NCBI GenBank assembly: GCA_018340805.1
Contig: JACMZG010001913.1
Span: 4,597,953-4,661,952 of the forward strand
Direction: 5' to 3'
From: Microvelia longipes
Lineage: Eukaryota > Arthropoda > Insecta > Hemiptera > Veliidae
DNA: 64,000 nucleotides
A program made the translations under genes and the position numbers. This document shows positions 22,081 through 34,562 of the stretch, in pieces; position 1 is the first letter of the stretch, and each line of letters opens with the position of its first letter. A model generated the notes under the pieces. That model saw nothing but the letters and a program-made list of their open reading frames with translations. It had not been told where the DNA came from and made no database searches.

Positions 22081-22262
22081 AGTCAACCAACCGGCGACCG
22101 GCGCCGGTTGGTCGCCGATTGGTCGACCGGTTTGTCGCCGGTTGGTCGACGGTTGGTCGCCGGTTGATCTACCGGCGCCTCGGCGCCGGTCGCCGATTTT
22201 TTTTTTTTGCAAAGTCGACCAACCGGCGCCTCCGGCGCCGGAACGCACCGGCGCCTCGGGAA
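22081..22262. repeat. G+C-rich block of CCGGCG/GGTCG repeats
   Basis: In very A+T-rich surroundings this stretch is made of short words such as GGCGCCGGTTGGTCGCC, GTCGACC and CTCCGGCGCC that are mostly self-complementary, flanked by TTTTGCAAAGTC at 22073 and 22206. Several overlapping frames on both strands are open only because of this composition. Repeated in copy 2 at 27798-27985. Confidence 0.85.
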
Positions 22263-22419
22263 ATTTCCCGAACGCTCTTATGGCCCATCCGTCGCTGATT
22301 TACGGTACCCAAAATTTTGTTTTTATTGCATTTATTTGTACAATTAAGAATAAAATGTTAATAATTTGTGTAGAAATACGTTTTGTCACATCCAATAGGT
22401 TTAAGTGCGAATCTTTAAA

Positions 22420-22420
22420 N
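22420..22420. other. Single N at the duplication junction
   Basis: The only ambiguous base seen in the window, located exactly between the last base of copy 1 (ending ATCTTTAAA) and the first base of copy 2 (starting CAATTGATT). It probably marks a contig join. Confidence 0.95.
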
Positions 22421-25400
22421 CAATTGATTTTAGTCGTGTGTCGTATTATAGGTCTCATTCAGTCTTCAGGAAAATCTTTAAGTGTAAATGCCATAATACA
22501 GAAAAAATTGAATCGTCTCATAATTTAAAATAATAAACTTTTCTGCTTAATTTCTAAGGACTAATAAAAGTGTTAATTGAATTCGTTTCTTTATACTTAT
22601 TATTGGAGGTAGGTAGAAGTAGCAGTTCTTTATACTTATTATACTTCCTATGCGTAGGTAGTAGTGATAGTAGTCACAAGAGTGGGGAGGCATCAAGCCA
22701 GGCAAATAGGCCTCATTGGGACCTTTTTGCCAACCATGTGCCTGGCCAGCCACCCTGGACTACAAAGACTCATCGGTAGGTGAATCTCCCTGATCTTTTT
22801 GCAAAGGTGAAGACATCCGCCCACCGTATCCTTAGATCTTCCTCATGGAGGGTTCCAGGTCCAAAAATTTGAAATCTTAACCATCCATATACCTCAAATT
22901 CTCCTAGAAAGTGAAAATCAGAGCCCACTTCCTCCTGACACTTAGGGCGACCTAGTTTCTGGAGGTGATTACTAAAATGGTGGTGGCCAGTTAGAATCCC
23001 AACGATTAAACTTAAGGAGTGGCGGTTAAGGCTCAGAAGCTATCTTGTCCATCTCGGGTCAGGATCTGCTATCAGCTATCATCATCTTACACTGCTGACA
23101 GCCTGCAGTATACTGTCACAACCTAACCAACTTGGGGATTCTTTCATAAGCTTGGCTTACACTAAGGGGCTTACATAAATTGACCTTTGTAAATGTATTT
23201 AAAATATAGACATGGAAATAACCTTCAGCTAGATCATAAAAGATTCTTGCTAAATCAATCAAAAGACCGAAATTGATGATTTGAAATTTTTTGAAATTCA
23301 ATTGAGACAATATTGTAGGCTAATGACGTTATGCACTTTTAAAAACAAGATAGGGTTGAGGAGATATTAATAAGGTCAATTGTTGTACCGTGTCAACAAA
23401 ACTATCCCCCTCTTCTCCCCTCCATGACCCCCATCCCATAATCTCATATTTTGGAAATACGCAAAAATAACAGAAAAATGATTGTGTAACGAGTAGTTAC
23501 AGTAATGCTACTGCTCAGGTTATAAACCATTAACTCAAGCAAGAAGCATTCATGATGAAGCATTAATAAAAGAGTATTGACAAAGAAGCATTCATAAAAA
23601 GTATTCAAAAAGAAGCATTCATGAAAAAGCATTAATAAAGAAGTATTCAAGAAGATGCATTAATAAAGAAGTATTCACGTAGAAGGATCCATAAAGAAGT
23701 ATTCAAGAAGAAGCATTCATAGAGAAGTATTCACGAAAAAGCATTCATAAAGAAGTATTCATGAAGAAGAATTCATAAAGAATCATTCATGAAGGCGCAT
23801 TAAATAAGATGTATTCACGAAGAAGCATTAATAAAAAAATATACACGAAAAAGCATTCATAAAGAAGCATTCATGCAGAAGTTTCATGAAGAAGTATTCA
23901 TAATAAAGCATTCATGAAGAAGCATTAAAAAAGCATTCATAATGATTCATTAAGAAGCATTCATGAAAAAGCCTGTCTGTATAAAGAAGTATCCATACAG
24001 AAGCATTTATAAAGAAGTACTCATAAGAAACATTCATAAATAAGCATTTACGTAGAAGCATTCATGTTGAAGTATTTATGAAGAACCATTCATAAGAAGC
24101 ATTCTTTAAAAAGTATTCATATGAATATTCATAAATAAGCATTTAGTAGAAGCATCATGTTGAAGTATATGAAGAACCATTATACAGAAGCATTCTTTAA
24201 AAAGTATTCATAGAAATATTCATAATAAGCATTTACGTAGAAGCATTCATGTTGAAGTATTTATGAAGAACCATTCATACAGAAGCATTCTTTAAAAACT
24301 ATTCATATGAAATATTCATAAATAAGCATTTACGTAGAAGCATTCATTCATTTGAAGTATTTATGAAGACCATTCATACAGAAGCATTCTTTAAAAACTA
24401 TTCATATGAAATATTCAAATCATTTACGTGAAGCATTCATGTTGAAGTATTCATGAAGAACCATTCATCAGAAGCATTCTTTAAAAAGTACTCAAAGAAA
24501 CATTCATAAATAAGCATTTACGTAGAAGCATCATGTTGAAGTATTTATGAAGAACCATTTCATTACAGAAGCATTCTTTAAAAACTATCATATGAAATAT
24601 TCATAAATAAGAATTTATGTACAAGCATTCGTTTTTGGGAACCTCTGACCTTAAGAATGTTTAAGGTCAGAGGTTTGAACTCCTAATAAATATTCAACAA
24701 ATTGAAAAACTATAATGGATACAATAAAATCAAAAAGCCTGAGATATTAATCTCAATTAAATGGAAAATTATAAATTACTGCATGTGTTAAAAAAGATGT
24801 ACATTAAACATAAATCAAAGACATCAAACTACAAATTCCGTCTTTTCCACAAGAATATCTATATTTAATATATAGATATTTAAATAGCAGAGCCGGCTTT
24901 CGGCTTTCGCCATCAACTGTGCCTAACATAGCAAAATAAAAAACAAAGTTAAAATCATAATAAAAAGTTAAGAGATTAAAAAATAAAGGTACAAGAAATG
25001 TTAAAATTTAAATACAAAAAGATAGACAAAACAATTAAAAAATTTTCCTAAAAACAAAGGATTTTATTTTATGACACAATATTTTTTTTATTCTTTTTTT
25101 TTTTATTTTTATGACATGTAATAAAAGAATGCTTGCTAGGTACGTTGGTACTGATACGGCCATTATTCTAACTTACCTATAAACAGTGTTACAAGGATTA
25201 GGCATTATTTAATACTCGTACAAGTTAAACATTTTAAGATAGTATCAAGTTAGAGTTCGTAATATAAAAATTTATCTGATCATTTATTGAGAAAATCTAT
25301 GGTATTACTTAAAATAATGTACTTTTTTCTTAGATATTTATAGTTTGTTGTATTCATTATGTTTTAAATTATTTAACATTATTAATTTTTCTTTTATATC

Positions 25401-28143
25401 GATCTTTAAAATTTTTATTGGTTTGTATTATTTTATTTTTTGAGGCACTAATGATGGTCTGTTGTTTATTTAAAAGCTTGAATTTTATTAAGAAAAAAAG
25501 TTAATCCTGAAAATACTTGTTATTTATACGTTTCTTTAAAATTATCTAAAGCCATATATAACATTATTGAATATAAAGCTAAACTTTTAAGTACAATAGT
25601 CGAGAATTAATTAAAGGAAATAAAGGAGTATTAAGGTGCTAATTAGAGACAACTCTATGTCAACAATACCTAATTCCAATACTGTGACAAAGCCAAACAA
25701 TCTAATAGCGACACGTCGTAAAGACAAAGCGATTTAATGTCATCACATGAAGGATTAGATTGCTAAAGGAAGTGTTTAAATACATCATTAAATAGTTCAT
25801 TTCTATTCAATATTTGTGTTGTTCGTTAGTTAGACGTTTACTAATTCTACGAATTTCTTTCATTGAAATTTGTTAATAAGGCGTAAACTCAGTGAGAATT
25901 TAATTCAGTATCCAACATTTAAAAACTCAAACCTATATATAAAATAATTCTGGAGCGGTTGTCCGCATGTCTGGCGAATTTCCTTTTGGATGCGTATTTT
26001 CGTGCTTAACCACAATCCTAGTACGGACGATAATTTTTTATCGTTTTTATTTACATAATATAAGTTTACCACTAAAAAATAATTCTAGCGCGGTGGTCCG
26101 CATGTCAGGTGAATTTCATTTGGAAAGCGTGTTTCCGTGCTAAACAACCCATTTCTAGCTGAATTCCAGTTCATGCTTTAGAGCCTAAGCAGTTACTCAA
26201 TTGTCAAGCACTGCTCGTAACTCATTTTGTCTGTATTTTTCAAAGTAAATGCGCATAATTAATTATCCAGTTGGTTTTACAAAACTATGCCTCTCAAATT
26301 AGCAGTACGAACTATTATTTGCAATAGTTTAAAGCTTAGTTACTAATCTTTAAGCTGAGTCAGTTATCTTCAAAGGTTTGAGCGCATTTCCTTTGAAAGA
26401 TTCAGACAAAATGAGGTATGAGCAGTGCTTGACAATTAAGTAACTTCTTAATTTATTTAATATCGACCGTCATTTTGGTTTCCGGTAATTTACAATTAAT
26501 GGTTTTTTCGAGTTTTGGTCACGTAGACTGGTCGTATCGACATTGGACCTCGGACTTCTGTCGTGGTCCGAGGTTCGACTTCGCCATGACGCCTATATCC
26601 AATCAGCGAATTTATTCGCTGCGAATTTGCCTAAAGGAAATTCACTAAAAGAGAGGCTATTTTTACTATTCCTTATTTGTTCCGTGGGTATAATGGGAAA
26701 GTACTGTTTGCAACAAAATCCGAACATAATGTAAACAAATTCAATTAGTCAAATTTTTGACTAATTCAAATGAAAATTCACTTATATCGTGCTACTTATA
26801 TAAACAATTAATATAGCACAACTAACAACTGATATAGCACAACAAACAAATGGACGCAAAACCCCAGCGCTTAAGCCACGTTGCGGCCAAGAGACTAAAG
26901 GCGTTGTTTACAAACATAAGGTATAATTTTGAAAAAGCGATTATAAAACCAAACTCCAATCTAAAGTAATATATAAATCAAGTAAGGAAACAAACACGAT
27001 TTCTGTCAGACCTGGTATGTAGTTCACATTTTGTCCACCAGGGAGTTGCCTAAAATGTGCAATTTGTTGTAAATGCAAACAAACTATTTACGGCAGCGAC
27101 GGATGGGAAGGTTCAAAACGGCGCGGGGAAATGTTTACCACCGGCGCACCCCCCCCCCCATTTCCTCCTATTCTTGTGAGGAGCGAGGCGTATAAACACT
27201 ATTTTGTCTTGAAAGCAAAAAAAATATTCCTTAAACATTATGTAGCAGCAATTTGCTGCATAATATAATGATATGATTAGGTAGTGACTTTTGAATTCAA
27301 TTGTTTGTTAGGAAGCCGCAGCGCAGCGGTACCGGATTGAGATAAAAAATAAAAAATATCTTCCACTTACTACTAAGAACTGAATCAATTTACCGAAATA
27401 AAATAACATAGCAGATAACAAGTCTTTTTGTCTTGCTATCTAAAAAAAAATATGTTCGTGTTTTATGTGTTATTATGTGCAATAATAAAAATTAATTATA
27501 CTTTATTAAAATTAATTAAACTTAATTTTACATTTTTACTTTTCCTCGCCATCTACGAAGGTATATAGAAAAAGTATTGATTTCGTTTTTATCTATTAGA
27601 CAGTATTAAAGAGGTGAAAAAGGCATAATTTATACGAAATTTTACGATACTTTCTTTAATTGACTTTTTACAATCGATTACTTTTAGCGAATTTAGCGAC
27701 TAATAACATTGACTACTTAAAAACTAAGAAATCTATTTTTAAAAAGTAGTTGATTTTTCTGTCGCTGATTTATTTCTGTATTTTTGTATTTTTTTGCAAA
27801 GTCAACCAACCGGCGACCGGCGCCGGTTGGTCGCCGATTGGTCGACCGGTTTGTCGCCGGTTGGTCGACGGTTGGTCGCCGGTTGATCTACCGGCGCCTC
27901 GGCGCCGGTCGCCGATTTTTTTTTCTTTGCAAAGTCGACCAACCGGCGCCTCCGGCGCCGGAACGCACCGGCGCCTCGGGAAATTTCCCGAACGCTCTTA
28001 TGGCCCATCCGTCGCTGATTTACGGTACCCAAAATTTTTGTTTTTATTGCATTTATTTGTACAATTAAGAATAAAATGTTAATAATTTGTGTTAGAAATA
28101 CGTTTTGTCACATCCAATAGAGGTTTAAGTGCGAATCTTTAAA
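22421..28143. repeat. 5.7-kb duplicated segment, copy 2
   Basis: This is colinear with 16674-22419. It holds second versions of the LINE 3' fragment (22627-23097, minus), the 15-bp array (23536-24630), the hairpin and hammerhead-like motif 3, the SINE-based foldback (25949-26457) and the G+C-rich block (27798-27985). After 28143 the sequence continues uniquely (TACTAGGTTTG), whereas copy 1 stops at the N. If the duplication is an assembly error, these should be counted once. Confidence 0.9.
22627..23097 (-). pseudogene. LINE ORF2 C-terminal fragment (copy in second segment)
   Basis: Same sequence and reading as 16880-17350, including LNRHSLSLIVGILTGHHHFS. Probably not an independent locus. 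Confidence 0.6.
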
Positions 28144-28625
28144 TACTAGGTTTGTTTAAATTACTTAAAAAGAGTGGCTAATTAAACTTTTTTCGAGTGC
28201 ACTATTTAACTTAGTACATTTTTGCGAGTCATATTTGTTTTTCCCCTTTAAATATTAATTGTAATTAGTAATTTATCAACTTTAACCAAACATTGTTTTA
28301 ATGTTATAAAAGCAATTGTAATTTTAAGTTATACTTGAAGCAATACATTGTCGTCTGTATGTTCTTCAAAATCTTATTAAAAACATGTAGTTTATCTTTA
28401 CTATAGTTTCTCTTTTTCTTTAACTAAACTATTGTAACAATTATTTCATAGAATTTAATACATAATCATTTAACTATCACGTACTTATAAAGTATGAAAA
28501 CACGATAAAAAGTAATGCCCCACAATTTTATCAGGGTTGCCAATAAAACCAAGTAAAAAAACGTAAATCCTAAAAGGCGCATGGGCAGTTATTTCAATTT
28601 TAACAATTTTTTATTTTTGAGCCAG
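28144..28625. other. A+T-rich spacer
   Basis: Nothing recognised. Confidence 0.4.
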
Positions 28626-29174
28626 CTATCAGCTGATCACGCATGTCTGATTTTTTTGTGTTATGTTTGTATAATTGAATGCATATTGTTTCATATTATA
28701 AAAATAATATGACACAATATGCATTCATGACTTAAAAAAGTCAAGAATGTCATCTATTGAAAGACATTGGCATTTTCGAAAAAAATTCTGTCTTTTGGTT
28801 GACAGACCCCAGACCCTGCGCTGTACTCTAATAGCAAGAAATGCTTGAAGAATACATCAATGTCCATGCGTCAAATATAGGCACTCAGATCATATTACAA
28901 CTCTGCAATAATTGGATGAATTAAACAGATTGGAATGGAACGAAACGAACTCGAACAGATAAATATGCACAATGAGGGAAATAAAAGCGACGCGAGGTTA
29001 CAAATATTTACAACCAGTGTTGCCTTTTTATGATTTTATTTACGAAAAAGGTATTTTTTCCGAGGTTGGCATAAAGTGGAGGGGGAAAGAGCGGGGTCGG
29101 TCTGAGCCAATAGAATTCTTTCCCTCACAGATTTTTGGCGGGGTGTCAATTGATTTTAGCCGTGTGTCGTATTA
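28626..29174. mobile_element. Left-truncated copy of the CACACGGYTAAAATC TIR element
   Basis: The right end (GTCAATTGATTTTAGCCGTG then TGTCGTATTA) is intact and followed by TA. The interior matches 58340-58908, including an internal hairpin GAATGCATATTGTTTCATAT...ATTC near 28677-28727. The left terminal repeat was not found, so the left boundary is approximate. The frame at 28972-29187 belongs to the element. Confidence 0.75.
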
Positions 29175-31429
29175 TAAATCGCTTTAGACGTATGGCTTTA
29201 TTATTATTTAGTAATGGAACATAAATAAATTTTATAAAAATCTATTAAAAACTGATAAAAATAGTTAATAACTTTAAAATTAGGGGAGAGATTCGTATCC
29301 TTAGAATAATACTTTATAATATTGAAGGAGCAGAGGACCGTAAACACAATGTAATTCCACTGATAACACGAAAGCCGGTTGACTGGTGGTCTTAAGTAGG
29401 GGTACCACCCTAACAACAAAACATTATTTTTAATATGTTTCATAAATATCCATTAATGAAGAAAGATCGTAAAGAACAAATATAACAACTTAAAACACCT
29501 GCTGAGTATTTAATAAACCCGGTCTTAGGTTGGCGGAATACAAGAATCTTCATTTAGTTGACGAGGACTACTTTTAATATAATTTTAATAAATACGTTAA
29601 ACTACAATTTAACATCCTTTAAATATTGTAATGCACCGATATTTATATTAGTATTTTATGAATAATCAATCATTAATTAATAATAGATAATAAGTCAGCA
29701 TCCGGAAGTATTGCCAACTTTTTTTTTTAGAAAATTGTATATTGTTAGGATGGCAGCATTACTTAATTAAGTGCACCAGTGAACTACCTTTCATTTTATC
29801 AGTAGTGGTCCTTCTATATATAGTATAATTCTTAGAATAATAACTTGTTGATGTACATTTGTATTAAATTTCAACTCGATAGGTCAAATTCCCGATTTTT
29901 TTTGTTGACTCAGCAAAATAGGTTACCGCAGTTTGAAAAATTCCATGTTTCGGCCGGCACAACTAGACCTAATGTCTAAGTTTTTTTGCTAAATTTCAAC
30001 TCTCTAGCATGAACGCGCTGGAGTTATGTGCAACACAGACAGACAGAAACACACCCACCCGACCCAGACCGTCATGGAAATGCCTGAAACTGATAAATAT
30101 GATAAAACCTTAATTTCGTATTTTTTAGGGGGAACACTATACTTTTCCTTATTTTACGGTAGTAGGCAACGAAAAGAAAAAATGTTTATTATGAATCCTT
30201 TAATTCGAGTAGGCTTTCTTTAGTATTCTATCTTAACACTGACGTTTTAAAAAAAATTAACACCAAGATGAATAAAATTATCAATAATTATGATTAATAT
30301 CGCATTTATGTTATAAAGGTTATAACAAACATATTATGACGAAGCTAATTAAAGATATTAAAATCTAAGGATAGGTAATGATGAGGTTATATTATATAAA
30401 CTACTGCGGTTTTGGAGTCATATTTCATTATAAATAATCTTAAACATCATGACACTGATATAACTTGAGCTTTTCATGAGTTTGACGTTTACCTGATTAG
30501 AATTTTGAAAACATTTTTGTTTTGACTTGAACAAAATCTAATTAGAGTTTCAGCGAATATCCTTCGATAAATGAGAAATTTTCTTTCTAAAACACACAAT
30601 GGACAGGTTTATGGTTATGTTTTTAGTTAGACGCTTCATCACATAACTACTAGAGAGCGCTAGTATTACTATTGTTGTAATTTAATTTTTTTAAACATGA
30701 AATACCTAGATGTATCGTTTGATGAGAATGTAGTTTCAGACTTGTCAGCTGTTGATTCTTAATTAATGTTTCATGTTTTAATTAACATTGTAATATAAAA
30801 CGATAAAATTGATTGCTTTTCTGTAATAGCTTTAACATTGAGCTGTACCGCCTCCGTTTCTCAGAAGTGAAAAATCCATTACAATCCCATTTCAAAAGGG
30901 AGAAGTTCAAAGAAGAAGGATTATAGCTTTCCCTCTGCAAATACTTTTATTGTGCATGCTATTAACAGATTAATTTGAAAACTAGTCTAGAAAAATTATG
31001 TTTTTACGAATAAATCCGACTCCATAACATGGATATTTGTTGAGGGTGACGCACTGTGTCAATTTTTTTTTACAACAAAGTGACCAAGTTGAGGATAAAA
31101 AAAAGATAAAATCACCAAAACATATGTCAAAGGCGAACTGCAAATGCTTAGTACAAACTGCGCATGCTTGCAATAATTATATTAACTGCGCAGGTCTTAA
31201 ATTTACAGATAAAGTAACCTTTCGACAAATGGTTTCCTATTGTAGGTTACAACTAAAGTAATTTATAAGCCAAGTAGGGAAACAACCACGATTTCTGTCA
31301 AACATGGCGTGTAGTTCATATTTTGTCCACCAGGGAGTTGGATCAAATCTTCCTATGGGCGCAGCCATCTTGTTTTACGCTTTTAAATGTAAACAAACTA
31401 TTTACGGTACTCGAAATTATTGTTTTTAA
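29175..31429. other. Long stretch without recognised gene
   Basis: Short ACAGACAGACAGAAACACAC-type sequence occurs near 30029-30050. A few fragments (for example 30140-30170) resemble the dispersed family at 10848. Open frames are at most about 80 codons, lack recognisable motifs, and overlap on opposite strands (30982-31173 and 31037-31261). Confidence 0.4.
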
Positions 31430-31595
31430 TGCGTTGCTCTGACTTTTAGCGAATTTCCTTTGGAAATTCGGCTAATGGGATAGGCGTCATGGCGGAATTC
31501 GAACCTCGGACCACGACACAAATCCGTTTTAGAGGTCCCTAATGACGAAAAAATACATTTCGCGAGACTTTTATTTATATTATATATAATATATA

Positions 31596-31670
<75 letters not shown>

Positions 31671-32329
31671 TATGTATAATATATGTATTTCTAGACACTT
31701 TCTTGTAAACACTCTATCTTTCGAACGGATTAATTTTTTTAACCAAACTTGGTACAAAAATCAACCTTTGGGAGGACACGAACCCTTGAAAACCAGGTTT
31801 TTGTGACGTCATAAACCCGGTTTGCTGAGTCAGCGAATTTTTCAAAAAAATCGGGAAAAATTCAGGGTTAAATATTTTTCGCCGCGAAAAAAGGTCAATA
31901 TTTATTTTTGAGATGCTGAATCGAATGAAACCGGTCCGAAGTCGATACGACCACACTAAGTGACCAAAAAGTCGAAAAAACCATTGTAAATTACCAAAAA
32001 CCAAAATTTAGGTCGATAAAAAATAAATTTCGAATAGGGTGTCGTTTTCTATGCAATTTTGGGCGCTGAATCGAATGAAAACCGGTCCGAAGACGATACG
32101 ACCACTTTAGTTACCAAAAATCGAAAAAATCACAAAAAATATAGAAAACCAACATTACGGTCGTTGAAATTAAATTTCGAGTAGGGTGTCGTTTCAATGT
32201 TTTTTGGGCCTCTGAGTTGAATGGCAGTGGTCCGGAGTCAATACGACCACTCAAACTCAGGGTACCTGGGTTCACATCCTGGAAGGGCCGATAATTTTTT
32301 ATCGTTTTTTTTTACTAAATAAAAGTTTA
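31430..32329 (+). repeat. Dispersed repeat with central (TA)n, copy B
   Basis: Same order as 10100-10610: GGCGTCATGGCGG at 31483, a TA run with breaks at 31565-31683, ACCAGGTTTTTGTGACGTCA near 31792, GGTTTGCTGAGTCAGCG, TTTTTCGCCGCG, and GAAACCGGTCCGAAGTCGAT. The last block is then repeated at about 32065-32110 and 32220-32250, so the right part is a roughly 150-bp tandem. No protein domain. Confidence 0.75.
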
Positions 32330-32478
32330 CAACTAGAAAATAATTCTGGCGCGGTGGTCCGCATGTCGGGCGAATTTCCTTTGGATGCGAGCTCTCAAAC
32401 CCAGAGTCCCTGGGTTCAAATCCTAGTAGGGACAATAATTTTTTATCGTTTTTTTACCTAATATAAGTTTACAACTAA
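32330..32478 (+). mobile_element. tRNA-type SINE unit with A and B boxes
   Basis: TGGCGCGGTGGTCCGC (about 32347-32362) fits the A box, and GGGTTCAAATCC (about 32412-32423) fits the B box. TATCGTTTTTTTACCTAAT follows. A preceding partial unit has B-box-like GGGTTCACATCC at about 32269. The head is tRNA-like in layout but no exact tRNA parent can be named. These are the source units of the foldback that follows. Confidence 0.65.
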
Positions 32479-33185
32479 AAATAATTCTGGCGCGGTGGTC
32501 CGCATGTCGGGCGAATTTCCTTTGGATGCGTGTTTCCGTGCTTTTTACGTTATATAAGTTTACAACTAGTAAATAAATAATTCCGGCGCGGTGGTCCGCT
32601 GTCGGGCGAATTTCATTTAGAATGCGTGTTTCCGTGCTAAACACCCATTTCTTGCTTATGCAAGAACCATGCCCATTGCGTGGTTCCGGTTTGCTTTAGA
32701 ACCTAAGCAGTTACTCAATTGTCAAGCACTGCTCGTAACTCATTTTGTCTGTATTTTCCAAAGGAAATGCGCTAAAACCTTTAAAGATAACTGACTAAGC
32801 TTAAAGATAAGTAACTAATCTTTAAACTAGTGCAAATAATAGTGTACTTCTGATTTTAGAGGCATAGTTTTGTACAACAACTGGATGATTATGCGCATTT
32901 CCTTTGGAAAATACAGACAAAATGAGTTACGAGCAGTGCTTGACAATTGAGTAACTGCTTAGGTTCTAAAGCATGAACCGGAACCACGCAATGGGCATGG
33001 TTCTTGCATAAGCAAGAAATGGGTTGTTTAGCACGGAAACACGCATTCTAAATGAAATTCGCCCGACAGCGGACCACCGCGCCGGAATTATTTATTTACT
33101 AGTTGTAAACTTATATAATGTAAAAAGCACGGAAACACGCATCCAAAGGAAATTCGCCCGACATGCGGACCACCGCGCCAGAATT
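32479..33185. mobile_element. Large foldback made of inverted SINE-derived arms
   Basis: Left arm 32479-32772 and right arm 32895-33185 are reverse complements over about 290 bp: AATTCTGGCGCGGTGGTCCG at the outer left mirrors the outer right end, and AGCAGTTACTCAATTGTCAA mirrors TTGACAATTGAGTAACTGCT. The spacer of about 120 bp is itself partly mirrored (AGATAACTGACTAAGC, AGTAACTAATCTTTAA). Frames at 32423-32644 and 33024-33206 encode the same peptide from opposite arms, which confirms the symmetry and argues against real genes. Confidence 0.9.
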
Positions 33186-33268
33186 TTTAGTATGAAAAGT
33201 TTATAATTCGTGTAAAAATATATTTCGTTACCTCTGATAACCGCTGATTTTTTAAAATTGACTTATTT

Positions 33269-33420
33269 AGGAAGAGCGAAAGCGAGTCCGAAGTCATGCA
33301 GCAGTATACTTTAGTGATTTCTATGCTCTGAGGATTAGGGAAGGGAATGCAATATAGTAAGGAACATCATATCCCGTTCGAGGAACATCACGAAGTACCT
33401 TGTAGTAAATTTTGTATTGT
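33269..33420 (+). repeat. Fragment of the GCGAGTCCGAAG repeat family
   Basis: GAAGAGCGAAAGCGAGTCCG, AAGTCATGCAGCAGTATA and TTTAGTGATTTCTATGCTCT correspond to one diverged unit of the 61-bp array at 11268-11650. Confidence 0.65.
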
Positions 33421-33849
33421 ATAAAGCGATAAATCTGTACGATATTTTAATGATCAAATCATGGAAAAATCATGAAATCATGATTGAAAATCATGAAAAA
33501 AATCATGGAATGACATGTATGTGTAAATTGATAAAAAATTATTTAATGCTGATAATAAGATGAAACATAGTACATTTTTGGACTTACATTCTACTACATT
33601 CCGGCCTAATTTCATAAATCCGACCATTATTCCGTGTTTTAGGAATTGCTGAATCATGAGATTTTTATAAGTAAGATATAATGAGATAATGACGGCATAG
33701 GAAAATTAATATCTGCGTTACACAAGCAGCCCTAAAAATTGATTTCTGCGCCAAGTTTAATGTTTTTAGCACTCAGGGTAAAATGATAAAAGCCACACAC
33801 TTAAACTAGTTGGTTAAAACCGCGCACGCTGTTTTAAAAGTTATTGAAA

Positions 33850-34115
33850 CAGATACTTTGGGTGAAATCTGGGATTGAAACGGATAATTCGGGTGAAATC
33901 TGGGATTGAAACGGATAATTCGGGTGAAATCTGGGATTGAAACGGATAATTCGGGTTAAATCTGGGATTGAAACGGATAATTCGGGGGAAATCTGGGATT
34001 GAAACGGATAATTCGGGTTAAATCTGGGATTGAAACGGATAATTCGGGGGAAATCTGGATTGAAACGGATAATTCGGGTGAATCTGGGATTGAAACGATA
34101 ATTCGGGTGAAATAA
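33850..34115 (+). repeat. 31-bp minisatellite, about eight units
   Basis: The unit GGGATTGAAACGGATAATTC plus GGGTGAAATCT is repeated about every 31 bp with small changes (GGGTTAAAT, GGGGGAAAT). Single dispersed relatives occur at 40814 (GAAACGGATAAGTCAGGTGA), 42964 (reversed-family context) and 62806 (GAAACAGATAATTCCGGTG), so the array is probably an amplified piece of a dispersed element. Confidence 0.9.
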
Positions 34116-34562
34116 GAGATTTGGATTGATATGGCAAGCCTATAAATATATATCTAGACGGTAAAAATAATGAAAAGTAAAAAAAAAAAACCTTTCTAAA
34201 GCCCCAAAGAATGTAAGTTAAAGTTAATACGCCTCTTTATTTAGGTTACACGTAAAAAGATGTTTTGTTTTTTCGTCCAAAAATTTACACTACCTGAGGG
34301 AGTTATAACAGAGAAAAAGCCTGTGGTTAGGGGCGGCCAAGATAGGGGTTGTCAAAAATGTTCTTATTCCCCTCTAGGGCACAGTATAAACTTCTATTTT
34401 ATGCGGTTTTTTGGCCCTTTCAACTTCATATTTTGTCTTTATAAATTGTAAGCCCCTTTCTTCATAAAATTGCAAATTTGAAATATTACATTATATATCA
34501 TTAGATACTACCTTGTTTTTGCAGACATGAATAGTTGACACAATATAATTGTGCAAGAGACA
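34116..34562. other. Spacer
   Basis: A 63-codon plus-strand frame (34260-34451) has no recognised motif. Nothing else seen. Confidence 0.35.

Larger units (their letters stand above)
16674..22419. repeat. 5.7-kb duplicated segment, copy 1
   Basis: Bases 16674-22419 (5746 bp) are repeated as 22421-28143 (5723 bp) with the single base N at 22420 between them. Differences are mostly one-base indels, many in homopolymers. Copy 1 starts inside the right terminal repeat of the TIR element at 15973-16701; copy 2 begins at the same base without the rest of that element. This pattern fits two assembly contigs that overlap by 5.7 kb and were joined end to end. Confidence 0.9.

Noticed and set aside
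22018..22528. Overlapping frames of up to 128 codons in the G+C-rich block
   Set aside because: Open frames on both strands arise from stop-poor G+C-rich repeats; one includes the N at the contig join.
32423..33206. Two copies of a small gene in opposite orientation
   Set aside because: The same peptide is read from both arms of a foldback element.
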